Positions 6,961 through 16,300 are shown, counted from the first letter of the stretch. The stretch: 51,254 nt of DNA from an uncultured Acetatifactor sp. (GCA_910583845.1 CAJUAB010000031.1:1-51254); one strand, 5' to 3'. Program-made: numbers and translations. Notes: a model not told the origin generated them from the sequence alone.

Positions 6961-7163
6961 TCAGCATTCTCCTGATCTGTCCCTTGATCGGCATCTGGAC
7001 GCCTAAAGCGGCCGGATGACGATCACCCGGTTCTGGGCTGATCAGGTGAATGCGGAACTCTTGTCAGCATTCTCCTGATCTGCCCTTTGATCGGCATCTG
7101 GACGCCTTATGCGGCCGGATGACGATCACCCGGTTCCGGGCTGATCAGGTGAATGCGGAACTT
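6961..7163. repeat. Tandem direct repeat, two units of about 100 bp
   Basis: The unit beginning TCAGCATTCTCCTGATC at 6961 recurs at 7064 (period 103) with only a few substitutions. Each unit opens with GCATTCTCCTGATC and closes with GATCAGGTGAATGC, which are inverted copies (13 of 14 positions), so each can fold into a long hairpin. The closing GAATGCGGAAC is the reverse complement of a motif seen in other repeats of this window. The second unit ends 20 bases before the GH13 start codon. Between 6855 and 6960 I see nothing. Confidence 0.85.
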
Positions 7164-7183
7164 TAAATAAGGAGGAACTCCAT

Positions 7184-8722
7184 ATGAGCACTCAACCTGC
7201 ATGGCTGGACAAGGCCATTTTTTATCAGATCTACCCCCAGTCGTTTCTCGACACCAATGCCGACGGTATCGGGGACCTCAATGGCATTACCCTCAAGCTG
7301 GACTATATCAAAGAATTGGGCTGCACCGCGATCTGGCTCAATCCCTGCTTCCGGTCCCCCTTCAAAGATGCCGGTTATGACGTGGAGGATTATTATACCG
7401 TAGCCCCCAGATACGGCACCAACGAGGACCTGATCAATCTGTTCAGGGAGGCCCATAAGCGCGATCTGCATGTAATTCTGGATCTGGTGCCGGGACATAC
7501 CGCAGTGACTCATCCATGGTTTCAGGAATCCATGAAGGGGACAAAAAACGAATACACGGACCGCTATATCTGGACGGACAGCGTGTGGGAAGAACCCCGG
7601 GGCATGAGCTGCATCCGGGGGATCTCAGAAAGAGACGGCTCCTGCGCGGTCAATTTTTTCTCCCACCAGCCCGCCCTCAATTACGGATTCTATCGCCCCG
7701 ATCCCCAATGCAAGTGGCAGCAGCCCATGGATGCCAAGGGTCCTCTTGCCACCCGCGAGGCGCTCAGGGATATTATGCGCTTCTGGCTGGAAGCAGGCTG
7801 CGACGGTTTCAGAGTGGATATGGCCGGCTCGCTGGTAAAGCAGGACGAGGAAAGCCGAGGTACCATCGCCCTGTGGCAGGATATCCGTGGGTTTCTGGAC
7901 CGGGAATTTCCCGAAGCGGCCCTGGTTTCTGAATGGGGTGAACCGGACAAATCTCTGACGGGAGGCTTCCACATGGACTTTCTGCTGCACTTCGGCCCCT
8001 CTCACTACAACGACCTGCTGCGCTGCGATGAGCCGTACTTTTCCAGAAGGGGGAAAGGCAGCGCCAGAGAGTTTGTGGCCGCCTATCGGGAAGCTCATGA
8101 AAAAGTCGGCGGCAAAGGGCTGATCTGTATTCCGTCGGGGAACCACGATATGGACAGGCTGGCCCGCCGCCTGGACCCGGATGAAATGAAGATTTTCTTT
8201 GCCTTCCTGCTCTCCATGCCCGGGGCGCCGTTTATCTACTACGGAGACGAAATCGGGATGCGCTATGTGGAAAACCTGATTTCCGTGGAAGGCGGATATG
8301 GCAGAACCGGCTCCCGCAGCCCCATGCAGTGGAACAAGGGGCTGAATGCCGGCTTCTCCTCCGCCCCCAAGGGAAAACTCTATATTCCACAGGATGACGG
8401 AGAGAATCGTCCCGACGCGGAAAGCCAGTCCGCGGATCTCTGTTCCCTGCGAAGCGAGATCAAAAGGCTTATTGCGTTCCGGCAAAAACATCCCGCCCTA
8501 CAGAACAGAGGAGGCATTACCTTTCTGCGGGACGGCTACCCCCTTGTCTATGACCGGACCTCCGGCCGCCAGCGCATCAGGATCGCGATCAATCCTTCCG
8601 ATCAGGAGGTCACTGTACCCGACACCTCCGGCACCATCCTGTATAAAACAGGCAATGCTGCGGAAATAAAGGCCAACACACTGCATATTGCCGGAGGGTC
8701 CGCCGTTTTTGTGGAGGAATGA
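7184..8722 (+). CDS. GH13 family glycosidase (alpha-amylase fold)
   Basis: This 512-residue enzyme has the full GH13 barrel: FYQIYPQSFLDTNADGIGDL at the N-terminus, the nucleophile region GFRVDMA (Asp212), the acid/base Glu250 in VSEWGEP, and the third acid in GNHDMDR (His321-Asp322), followed by PFIYYGDEIGM and a small C-terminal beta domain. The shape resembles alpha-glucosidase/trehalulose or trehalose-synthase-like subfamilies acting on small alpha-glucosides. No signal peptide is present, so it should act in the cytoplasm on imported sugars. The start ATG has AAGGAGG eight bases upstream. No transporter or regulator of sugar uptake is adjacent. The subfamily and substrate are not settled by sequence alone. 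Confidence 0.92.
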   Translation: MSTQPAWLDKAIFYQIYPQSFLDTNADGIGDLNGITLKLDYIKELGCTAIWLNPCFRSPFKDAGYDVEDYYTVAPRYGTNEDLINLFREAHKRDLHVILDLVPGHTAVTHPWFQESMKGTKNEYTDRYIWTDSVWEEPRGMSCIRGISERDGSCAVNFFSHQPALNYGFYRPDPQCKWQQPMDAKGPLATREALRDIMRFWLEAGCDGFRVDMAGSLVKQDEESRGTIALWQDIRGFLDREFPEAALVSEWGEPDKSLTGGFHMDFLLHFGPSHYNDLLRCDEPYFSRRGKGSAREFVAAYREAHEKVGGKGLICIPSGNHDMDRLARRLDPDEMKIFFAFLLSMPGAPFIYYGDEIGMRYVENLISVEGGYGRTGSRSPMQWNKGLNAGFSSAPKGKLYIPQDDGENRPDAESQSADLCSLRSEIKRLIAFRQKHPALQNRGGITFLRDGYPLVYDRTSGRQRIRIAINPSDQEVTVPDTSGTILYKTGNAAEIKANTLHIAGGSAVFVEE

Positions 8723-8761
8723 GTTTCTTGTGACAGCCCTTTCGCGTTTTATACCTGTGAC

Positions 8762-10522
8762 TTATTTCATCTCATTTGCCATCTGATACAGATGATAGTA
8801 AATTCCTTTCCGCTCCATCAGCTGATCGTGGTTGCCCTCCTCGGTGATCCCCTCCTCCGTCAGCACAAGGATGCGGTCGCTGCCTCGGATCGTGGACAAC
8901 CGATGGGCCACCGTCAATGTGGTACGGCCCTCGGACAGCGCCGCCAGGGATCTGGCCACCTCAAATTCGCTCTCATTGTCAAGCGCCGAGGTGGCTTCAT
9001 CCAAAATGATAATAGGCGCATCCTTCAAAAACATCCGGGCAATACTGATCCGCTGCTTCTGCCCTCCGGATAATTTTACCCCCCGCTCACCGATATAAGT
9101 ATCGTAGCCATCCTTAAGTCCCATGATAAACTCATGGGCCCCCGCGCGCCGGGCCGCCTCCTCCACCTCCTGACGGGACGCCTCCATGCGCCCGTAGACA
9201 ATATTCTCATAGACTGTTCCCGAGAAAAGATATACCTCCTGCTGTACCACGCCTATGCTGCGGCGCAGGCTCTTTAATGTCAATTCCCTGATGTTTTTTC
9301 CGTCCAGAAAAATATTCCCTGCCGTCACGTCATAAAACCGGGGAATCAGATTGCACAGCGTGGTCTTGCCTCCGCCGGAGGGGCCTACCAGAGCCACCTT
9401 TTCTCCCGGTCTGATACTCAGGTTCAGATTGCGGAACACCTGATTGTGATCGTCGGGATACTCAAAACTCACATTCTCAAACACGATATGCCCTTGGGGC
9501 TCCACAAGATCCACTGCCCCCGGCTCGTCAAAAATTTCGATATCCGCATCCATAATCTCCAGGAAACGCTCGATTCCCGTCATTCCCCGCTGGAACTGCT
9601 CGGCAAATTCAATGATCCGGCGCACTGTGGCAATAAAAGTGGACACATACATCACATAGGCCACCAGATCGCCGGGACGGATCGATCCCTGTATCACAAA
9701 CAGGCCCCCCGCCACAATGGTCACCAGGTACATCAGGCCGTCAAACAACCTGGTGGAACATTGAAAAATCCCCATAAATCGGTAGCTGCGCCTTTTGATC
9801 TGGTAAAATTTCTGATTGTCCTGCTCAAACTTGGCATTTTCCACATGTTCGTTGGCAAAAGCCTTCACCACCTTCTGGCCCAGCAGGCTGTCCTCAATCC
9901 TGGCGTTCAGTTCCCCCACCTGCTGCCGCTGTTGGCGGAACAGAGCCCTCAGGCGGAAGTTGATCTTGCCGCACACCACCGCCATCACCGGAATGATGCA
10001 GAAAATAATCAGCGTCAGCGGCACATTGATGGTACACAGAATTATAAAGGAGGCCACCCCCTTGATTCCGGCTATAAAAAATTCCTCCGGGCAGTGATGG
10101 GCAAACTCCGTCACGTCAAACAGATCATTGGTGATACGCCCCATAATCTGCCCCACCTTGGTATTGCTGTAATAGGTATTGGACAGCTTCTGAAGATGCC
10201 CATAGGCATCCCGGCGCATATCCGTCTCCATGTCCACTCCCATCACATGACCGGTGTACGCCATATAATAGTATGCGGCGGCGTCAATCAGCCGCAGCAC
10301 CAGGTACAGCAGCCCCAGTCCGCCTACCGCGCGCACTGTCAGCAGCGCCAGATCCTCCATGGCCTGGCTGGTGATATGCCGGATGATCAGCGGCAACACA
10401 ATCTCACAGATGGTGGTCAGGGCCGCGCACAGCAGATCCAGACAGAGCACCTTTACATGGGGTTTATAATAAGGCAAAAAACGTTTGATCAGAACGGATG
10501 ACTTATATTTCCTCTCTTCCAT
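8762..10522 (-). CDS. ABC exporter, fused membrane and ATPase domains
   Basis: A 586-residue half-transporter of the MsbA/BmrA type. The first 320 residues hold six predicted membrane helices (for example VLCLDLLCAALTTICEIVLP). The C-terminal ATPase has Walker A GPSGGGKTT, signature LSGGQKQR, Walker B IIILDEATSAL and the switch His in TVAHRLST. It should work as a homodimer exporting a lipid, peptide or drug; the substrate is unknown. I start at MEERKYKSS (ATG 10522) because GAGG lies upstream; the frame extends 44 codons further but without family similarity. It has the same orientation as the YczE-like gene 142 bases upstream, and no clear terminator separates them. Confidence 0.93.
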   Translation of the reverse strand: MEERKYKSSVLIKRFLPYYKPHVKVLCLDLLCAALTTICEIVLPLIIRHITSQAMEDLALLTVRAVGGLGLLYLVLRLIDAAAYYYMAYTGHVMGVDMETDMRRDAYGHLQKLSNTYYSNTKVGQIMGRITNDLFDVTEFAHHCPEEFFIAGIKGVASFIILCTINVPLTLIIFCIIPVMAVVCGKINFRLRALFRQQRQQVGELNARIEDSLLGQKVVKAFANEHVENAKFEQDNQKFYQIKRRSYRFMGIFQCSTRLFDGLMYLVTIVAGGLFVIQGSIRPGDLVAYVMYVSTFIATVRRIIEFAEQFQRGMTGIERFLEIMDADIEIFDEPGAVDLVEPQGHIVFENVSFEYPDDHNQVFRNLNLSIRPGEKVALVGPSGGGKTTLCNLIPRFYDVTAGNIFLDGKNIRELTLKSLRRSIGVVQQEVYLFSGTVYENIVYGRMEASRQEVEEAARRAGAHEFIMGLKDGYDTYIGERGVKLSGGQKQRISIARMFLKDAPIIILDEATSALDNESEFEVARSLAALSEGRTTLTVAHRLSTIRGSDRILVLTEEGITEEGNHDQLMERKGIYYHLYQMANEMK

Positions 10523-10664
10523 AAAATACCTCGGTTCCTTTTGTAAATCACGATCCAGCTCCAGACAGGCGGTCCTGTGGCCCGTCATACCAGGAAAATC
10601 CAGCGCGTATCTGAAAAATATTTCCGGCAGACAGCAGGAATGCTTTTCAGACACGCTCCCTGAT

Positions 10665-11297
10665 TCAAAGCAGCGCCGTCAGCTTCTTCTGCATAAAAGC
10701 AATCACCGGCCCCAGGAAAAAAGCCACCCCCAGAGTCACAATGCCCACATCTCCCCCCAGCGCGAAACCTGCGGCCATAAAACAGATATCCCAGGTCATG
10801 CGAATTGCCTTGAAGGGGATCTTTTTGCATTTATGGGAGATAATAAAGGGCATGGCGTCATAGGGAGAGGAACCAAGCCCTGCGGTCATATAGGTCGCGG
10901 CTCCCAGAATAAACACGATCAACACCGGCACCAGCAGTCCCCAGCGCGCCAGCGGACCGTCAAAAAAACCCCGGGGCAGCACACTGTCCCATATCCATCC
11001 GAAAAAATCCGATATGTATCCCAGGCAGACCATATTGCCCAGCGTGCCGAAACCGATATAGCTCATGTCAAACCGCAGCACAAAAATAAAAGTCACCAGA
11101 TGACACAGCAGCTGGGCCGTCCCGAAGCTGATCGGCACATAACGGATCACGCCCTGGGTAAGGCAGGAACACGGGTCCGTTCCCAGTTTCAGCCTGATCA
11201 GCAGAGACAGGCCGAAGCCCTGCACGGTAACCCCGATTAACATCATGGCCAGCCGGGTCCAGAACTTCGGCGGTCTCGCAAAACAAGTCAGCTTCAT
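10665..11297 (-). CDS. YczE/YitT-type integral membrane protein
   Basis: The 210-residue protein consists of about five hydrophobic helices and carries the family's pattern of two similar halves: GFGLSLLIRLKLGTDPCSCL early and GAATYMTAGLGSSPYDAMPF later, each with a G-S/T-D/P turn. Members sit in the cytoplasmic membrane; their transport role is not established. ATG 11297 has TGAGGAGG upstream. A symmetric promoter at 11538-11567 can drive this gene and the divergent HAD gene. Confidence 0.8.
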   Translation of the reverse strand: MKLTCFARPPKFWTRLAMMLIGVTVQGFGLSLLIRLKLGTDPCSCLTQGVIRYVPISFGTAQLLCHLVTFIFVLRFDMSYIGFGTLGNMVCLGYISDFFGWIWDSVLPRGFFDGPLARWGLLVPVLIVFILGAATYMTAGLGSSPYDAMPFIISHKCKKIPFKAIRMTWDICFMAAGFALGGDVGIVTLGVAFFLGPVIAFMQKKLTALL

Positions 11298-11537
11298 ATA
11301 AAAACCTCCTCAAGCAACCATTTGTTCAAAAGTCGGACTGTTCTTTCAGTTTAACACTGATGGCAGCTTCTTGCAAGCACTGCCTTGCACTCTTTTCACC
11401 CGCTCTCTTGTTTTCACTTAGTTTTCCCTCTTCCGCTCCGGGCAGGAAGCGTCGCCGGTCTGTCCTATTTTCCCCTGCCTTTTCTTGAAAAAGAACTATG
11501 GCATGCGCTCGCAACGCCCTGCCTTTTGTCAGATTAT

Positions 11538-11567
11538 ATTGTAGATCGCAGCGGCTTGTGCTACAAT
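11538..11567. promoter_or_regulatory. Symmetric bidirectional promoter
   Basis: ATTGTAG (11538-11544) and CTACAAT (11561-11567) are inverted copies. On the plus strand TTGTAG, 17 bases, TACAAT points at the HAD gene. On the minus strand the same pattern, TTGTAG, 17 bases, TACAAT, points at the YczE-like gene. The remaining parts of the 490-base gap (11298-11537 and 11568-11788) hold no gene I can support. Confidence 0.55.
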
Positions 11568-11788
11568 AATCAAGTATCCTATGTATGGAAAATACCCCCT
11601 GCTTCGTTATGACAGCACAATCACAAAAGATCCCGCTTCCCGATTCATGCCGTATCCCTGTTTGCCGTAAAATCCGGCCCAGGCAGATTCCCGATACGCG
11701 GAGGCCGGGCAAAACAAATATTATGGATTGAGACAACGATTTGTGAGTTTTCATGGACATGGCTTCTGACAAATGGAAAGAGGTAAAT

Positions 11789-12625
11789 ATGACACCACTA
11801 TCTGAAAAGAAATTGTTTCTGTTTGATATAGACGGCACCATCGCCGTGGGAAATACCCTGTATGAAGGTACGCGCCCCATGCTGGACTATATCCGCTCCA
11901 TTGGGGGCAGGGCTTACTATATTACCAACAACTCCACCAAAAGCAATGCCGATTATGTGAACAAATTCCGGGACGTATTCGGCCTGGAGACCAGAGAAGA
12001 ACAGTTTATCACCTCCGGCTATATGGCGACACGCTATCTGCTGCATCGCCATTCTGGGGAAAAAATCTTCGTGCTGGGCACTGCATCCTACATTCACGCG
12101 CTGCAGGAAGCCGGACTGCGCGTCACAGAGAGTCCGGATGCCGATGTGCGATGTGTCCTGGCGGCCTACGATGACGAACTCACGTATCAGAAGCTGGTCA
12201 ACGCATGCCGGCTTCTGAGCTCCAACGATATTCCCTTTTACGCCACCAACCCGGATCTGTGCTGCCCCGTGGACTTCGGCTTTATTCCGGACTGCGGCGC
12301 CATCAGCCAGATGATTGTCTCCTCCACCGGCAAAACGCCCCTCTATCTGGGCAAACCCAGCCCCGAGGTGGTAACCCTGTGCCAGACGGACAGCGGTTTC
12401 GATGACGCCCGGACTCTGGTGGTGGGAGACCGTCTCTACACGGATATCGCCTGCGGCATCAACGCCGGGGTGGATACCTGTGTTCTCTACACAGGAGAAG
12501 CCACCCCCGAGGAGGTGGCCCATACCCCTTACAGCCCCACCTATGCTTTTGCCGATATACAATCCCTGTTAGACGCATGCCTGCATCAGAGCACAGTGCC
12601 CAGTACCCGGAGCGCATTGCCATAA
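11789..12625 (+). CDS. HAD-superfamily phosphatase, NagD-like (subclass IIA)
   Basis: This 278-residue protein has the HAD motifs in order: FDIDGTIAVG (nucleophile and acid/base Asp), YYITNNSTKS (motif II Thr/Ser), the Lys of GKPSPEV, and VVGDRLYTDIACG (metal-binding Asp pair). The C2-type cap between motifs II and III places it with NagD/AraL/PNPase-like sugar- or nucleotide-phosphate phosphatases. It acts in the cytoplasm; the substrate is not readable. The start ATG 11789 follows AAAGAGG; an earlier ATG at 11753 has no site. Its last 40 bases overlap the end of the convergent dipeptidase gene. Confidence 0.9.
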   Translation: MTPLSEKKLFLFDIDGTIAVGNTLYEGTRPMLDYIRSIGGRAYYITNNSTKSNADYVNKFRDVFGLETREEQFITSGYMATRYLLHRHSGEKIFVLGTASYIHALQEAGLRVTESPDADVRCVLAAYDDELTYQKLVNACRLLSSNDIPFYATNPDLCCPVDFGFIPDCGAISQMIVSSTGKTPLYLGKPSPEVVTLCQTDSGFDDARTLVVGDRLYTDIACGINAGVDTCVLYTGEATPEEVAHTPYSPTYAFADIQSLLDACLHQSTVPSTRSALP

Positions 12626-13617
12626 AAGATCTTATCCAGCTGTCTTTCCGTAAACCCGCCCTGTTTCAGGGCATCCCATAATTGATCCACCGCCTGGGCG
12701 CCTGGCAGAGACTCGTTGGTGTCGATCCCGTCAAAATCGCTGCCAAGCCCCAGACATTCCTCTCCGCCGACGCGGAAGACATGCAGGGCATGGGCCGTCA
12801 CATCTTCCAGCCTGCCGGGATTCGCCTCTCCTTCCGGCAAAGTGCGCAGAAAGTCCGCGCAGAAATTGAGTCCCATGATGCCGCCCCGCTCCGCCAGGGC
12901 TTTGATCATCTCATCCGTCAGGTTCCGCACACAGGGACATACCGCCCGGGCGTTGGAATGGCTGGCCACAAAGGGCCCTGTGGCCGTCTCCGCCACATCC
13001 CAGAACCCCCGGTCAGACAGGTGGGATACATCCACCAGCATCCCCAGTTCCTCCATCCGTCTCACAAATTCCCTGCCCCGCTCCGTCAGGCCATGTACCG
13101 CGTCCGCCTGAAACAGAGACGCATAGCCGTGCCGACCGTCCAGAGCGTTGATATTGGGGTATCCCAGTTCATTGGGAAAATTCCAGGTCAGAGTCATCAT
13201 CCGGACACCCATATTATACAATTCTTCCAGACGCTCTGCGCTGCCGCCGCAGACACCCCCTTCCTCCACTGTCAGCAGCGCTCCCACTTTTCCTGTCTGT
13301 CTGCACTGTTCCAGTTCCTGCGCGTTGGTTACCTGTAGCAGCAGATCCGCGTTTTGCTCCAGTTCCCGATGGAGGAGCCGGTAGAGCGCCTCCATATCCT
13401 CCCACGCCCTATCCGGCTGCCAAAAGCCCTGTCCGTCAATGGCCCCGCAGCCCCGCAGGTCTACAAACAGCGCGAAACATTGCAGCAAATAACCGTTTTC
13501 CTGTAACCGCCGCGCGTCTATATGCAGAGCATTCTCCCGGAGAACGCAGTCCTCCCTTCCCCCGGCCCGCCGATGGCGAATTTCGCTGATGGTATCACAG
13601 TGCATGTCAATAATCAT
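12586..13617 (-). CDS. Membrane dipeptidase family protein (peptidase M19)
   Basis: A 343-residue enzyme of the renal dipeptidase family, a metal-dependent barrel that cleaves dipeptides. The metal ligands are visible: MHCDT at the start (HxD), VEEGG (bridging Glu), DVSHL and SHSNAR (His ligands), and GSDFDG near the end. No signal peptide is seen, so it is cytoplasmic as in other clostridia. ATG 13617 is preceded by a modest GGGGACAG. The 3' end overlaps the NagD-like gene on the other strand by 40 bases. Confidence 0.93.
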   Translation of the reverse strand: MIIDMHCDTISEIRHRRAGGREDCVLRENALHIDARRLQENGYLLQCFALFVDLRGCGAIDGQGFWQPDRAWEDMEALYRLLHRELEQNADLLLQVTNAQELEQCRQTGKVGALLTVEEGGVCGGSAERLEELYNMGVRMMTLTWNFPNELGYPNINALDGRHGYASLFQADAVHGLTERGREFVRRMEELGMLVDVSHLSDRGFWDVAETATGPFVASHSNARAVCPCVRNLTDEMIKALAERGGIMGLNFCADFLRTLPEGEANPGRLEDVTAHALHVFRVGGEECLGLGSDFDGIDTNESLPGAQAVDQLWDALKQGGFTERQLDKIFYGNALRVLGTVL

Positions 13618-13756
13618 CTCTGTCCCCGCTTTCTTTCCACATTCTTCTCACTGCCCACATGAAGGCCTGCACACGGCTGATATGCCTTGGGGCGCAAAAA
13701 GGACCACCCGGTGAGCAACACCATCGCAGCCCTTTCAGCCTATATTCACATTCTGT

Positions 13757-14821
13757 TCATTCGCTTAGTTCAGGGGCTTCCGCCTCCTCAGTCCCGCCGC
13801 CAACGCCGTCAATCAGAACCGCATTGTCTTTCAGGTATTCTTCCCACAGCGTGATATATTTCGCTTTCAGATGTACCCCGTCAGAGGTATAATCTTTCAC
13901 CAGCCCCCCGTCCTCATCGCAGACCGCCTGGTTTACATCCAGATAGAAGATCCTCTCTCCGTCAGCCAGCAGGCTCAGCGCCTCGTTGCGCGCCTCAATG
14001 GCCTCATTGTTAATATAATCCCCCTTATCGGATCTGGCCTTTGTAACCTTCAATATCCCCTCAATATAGATAATGGCCTCCGGCTGCAGCTCCTGTATGC
14101 GCGCGATCACCTCCCCATAGGCCTTCGCGAAGCTCTCCGTGGTGCCGCTCCCCACTTCGTTGATTCCCATCATAATATAGACCTTGCCAAAACTCTGGTG
14201 CTGCAATGCCTCCTCAACCGTGATCTTTTCCTGCTGATCCGGTACTTCCACGATCTCCGCGTTGAATATTTTGTAGATCGTCATGCCGGTGGACGCGTAA
14301 AATGTCGCTATATCTCTCAGACTGCCATATTGTCCCAGACCCACAGTACGGGAATCACCCAGGAACAGGGCGTCGGCAAAATAGTCCTCCTCCACTCTCC
14401 CTATGACAATCTCCGGTTCCGGCTCGGGTTCCGTCTCCGGCAAGACACCCTCTCCGTCCCCCTCCTCCGGCGTTACGGGGGGCCGCAAATCCGAATCCGG
14501 GGGCTGCGCCCCGGCAGCTTCCCGATCCTGCGCCTCACCGGCTTCCCCGTCCTGCGTCCCCGAAATTTCAGTCCCGGTCTGGTCTGTTTCCCCGGTCAGT
14601 CTCTTCCCGTAAGCCCCTTTCCCCAATGTAAACTCCCCGGGCATGCTTTCAGGACTGCTCTCCTCCTGGAGCAGCATCCAGTCTTCCTGCGGGTTTCTTT
14701 CCCCCACAGGTATCAGGTTCTCCCAGTGGGTCACCTCCAGCAAATCTCTGTTCGCGCCGCAGTACACAATGCCCGTTATCGCCAATATGATCATGAAAGA
14801 CCATCTTTTCAACCACCTCAA
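13757..14821 (-). CDS. Membrane-anchored SGNH/GDSL-type hydrolase, partner of the MBOAT protein
   Basis: The protein (about 354 residues) has an N-terminal membrane anchor (WSFMIILAITGIVYCGA), a low-complexity linker of about 100 residues rich in Glu, Pro and Gly, and a C-terminal SGNH domain: FLGDSRTVGL (block I Ser), MMGINEVG (block III) and TSDGVHL (block V Asp-His). It should face the outside and handle acyl groups on a wall or surface polymer. The frame opens with two nearby TTG codons; I take the one at 14821 because GGTGGAGG then lies six bases upstream. It starts 25 bases after the MBOAT stop, so the two are co-transcribed. Confidence 0.85.
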   Translation of the reverse strand: MRWLKRWSFMIILAITGIVYCGANRDLLEVTHWENLIPVGERNPQEDWMLLQEESSPESMPGEFTLGKGAYGKRLTGETDQTGTEISGTQDGEAGEAQDREAAGAQPPDSDLRPPVTPEEGDGEGVLPETEPEPEPEIVIGRVEEDYFADALFLGDSRTVGLGQYGSLRDIATFYASTGMTIYKIFNAEIVEVPDQQEKITVEEALQHQSFGKVYIMMGINEVGSGTTESFAKAYGEVIARIQELQPEAIIYIEGILKVTKARSDKGDYINNEAIEARNEALSLLADGERIFYLDVNQAVCDEDGGLVKDYTSDGVHLKAKYITLWEEYLKDNAVLIDGVGGGTEEAEAPELSE

Positions 14822-14846
14822 GGTCAACCTCCACCTTTATCCTTCA

Positions 14847-16217
14847 TCAAAAATTCAAGTACAGGAAAGGATTCTCCCCCTGTAACAATATCCTGTGTAT
14901 ACAAAACCAGAAACCCGCTGCCAGCAGGATCATGCCGGGCCATTTTCTCTCCAGCCTCTGGTATATCCAGCGCACCAGAGGAGTGCTGGCCACTATGCCG
15001 GCCCCCAGCAGCAAACCGTAATCACTCAGCGCCTTCTGCCAGTCTCCCACGTACATCGCCACAGGACTGCCCAGTCCGAACATCCTGCTCAGGTAAATGC
15101 CCAGCTGCCCCAGGTCGGGAACCGCGAAGCATACCCATGTCACCGGAACCACCGCCAGCAGATATGCGTGACATACCAGGGAAGCCAGGCCCCGGACCTT
15201 GTTTCCTGTCCGGTCTCCGGTTATGAATTTCCACAGCCGCCCCACCTGCCGCTCCAGGATGATCAGAAGACAGATTCCCATGCCCCAGACCAGAAAATTT
15301 CCGGTGATGCCATGCCACAGGGAAGTGAGCAGCCATACCACCAGCAGATTAAAGACCGTCCTGATCTCTCCCCGGCGGCTTCCTCCCAGAGGGATATACA
15401 CATATTTACAGAACCAGTTTCCCAGCGACATATGCCACCTGCGGTAAAACTCTCTCATGGAAGAAGCCATATAGGGCTGGCGGAAATTCTCCGGGAGCTT
15501 AAAGCCCAGCATACGTCCCAGACCCATGGCCATCACGGAATAGCCCGCAAAGTCAAAGTACAGCTGCAGGGAATAGGCCACGGCGGCAATCCAGGCCAAA
15601 GGAGTGGAAATGCTCTCATAGCCTGTGACCTGCACCTCCTGCCACAGAAGCGCCAGCCGGTCCGCCAGCAACACCTTCCCGCAAAGCCCCAGAATGAAAA
15701 GTTTCAACCCGTCCTGCATACATTCCGCGTCGCAGCGGCGGCGATGCAGCTGCCTGCGAAGCTCCCCGTAACCAGTGATGGGACCCATCGCGAGCTTCGG
15801 GAACATCATAACATATGCCGCAAAGTCCAGAAAATTCCTCTCCGCCGCATATTCCCCCCGGTATACATCCACCAGGTAGGAGACAATCTGGAAGGTATAG
15901 AAGCTGATGCCTATTGGAAGCACAGCTCCGCCCTGATAATATTTAAATAGAATCAACATGCCGATGTTTACTGCCAGCGCAGCCACCAGCCCCGCTCTCC
16001 TGCGAATCATCCTGGCGAATACATAGTTGACGGCAGTGGACGCCGCCAGAAGCCCCAGCCCGCGCAGGTCTCCATAGGCGTAAAAGACCATGCTTCCCAG
16101 TACAAGAACCGCGTTTTTGAGCTTCTGGGGAACGACCATATAAACCAGGATAAAAATCGGGAGGAAGTACAACAAGAATTCAATACTGCTGAATACCAAG
16201 ACAACCACATCTCTCAC
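14847..16217 (-). CDS. MBOAT-family membrane O-acyltransferase (AlgI/DltB-like)
   Basis: About 456 residues with roughly ten membrane helices. Typical segments are FSSIEFLLYFLPIFILVY at the start, LPIGISFYTFQIVSYLVDVY, LYFDFAGYSVMAMGLGRMLG, FYRRWHMSLGNWF and the catalytic His in SLWHG. The family moves acyl groups across the membrane to surface polymers such as alginate, teichoic acid or peptidoglycan. Together with the downstream SGNH protein it forms the usual transfer pair; the polymer is unknown and no D-alanine ligase (DltA) is nearby. The start is uncertain: GTG 16217 is the longest, but TTG 16199 would give the family's usual N-terminus. Confidence 0.9.
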   Translation of the reverse strand: MRDVVVLVFSSIEFLLYFLPIFILVYMVVPQKLKNAVLVLGSMVFYAYGDLRGLGLLAASTAVNYVFARMIRRRAGLVAALAVNIGMLILFKYYQGGAVLPIGISFYTFQIVSYLVDVYRGEYAAERNFLDFAAYVMMFPKLAMGPITGYGELRRQLHRRRCDAECMQDGLKLFILGLCGKVLLADRLALLWQEVQVTGYESISTPLAWIAAVAYSLQLYFDFAGYSVMAMGLGRMLGFKLPENFRQPYMASSMREFYRRWHMSLGNWFCKYVYIPLGGSRRGEIRTVFNLLVVWLLTSLWHGITGNFLVWGMGICLLIILERQVGRLWKFITGDRTGNKVRGLASLVCHAYLLAVVPVTWVCFAVPDLGQLGIYLSRMFGLGSPVAMYVGDWQKALSDYGLLLGAGIVASTPLVRWIYQRLERKWPGMILLAAGFWFCIHRILLQGENPFLYLNF

Positions 16218-16265
16218 GTAATTTTATCGTAAACAATGACCACACCCGGCTCAAAACCGTCTGAT

Positions 16266-16300
16266 GGTCATCCATACTATTAAAGCCGGAACTTTAATAA
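16266..16300. repeat. Intergenic palindrome related to the one at 30943-30988
   Basis: ATTAAAG (16279-16285) and CTTTAAT (16292-16298) flank CCGGAA. With the preceding GGTCATCCAT it resembles the segment GATCATCCACG...GTGAAAGCCGGACTTTCAC at 30950-30988. Confidence 0.5.

Noticed and set aside
6961..7163. CRISPR array
   Set aside because: Only two long units with a 103-bp period and no short regular repeats with unique spacers.
13871..15950. Large plus-strand frames opposite the SGNH and MBOAT genes
   Set aside because: Both true genes have clear motifs on the minus strand; the plus frames do not.
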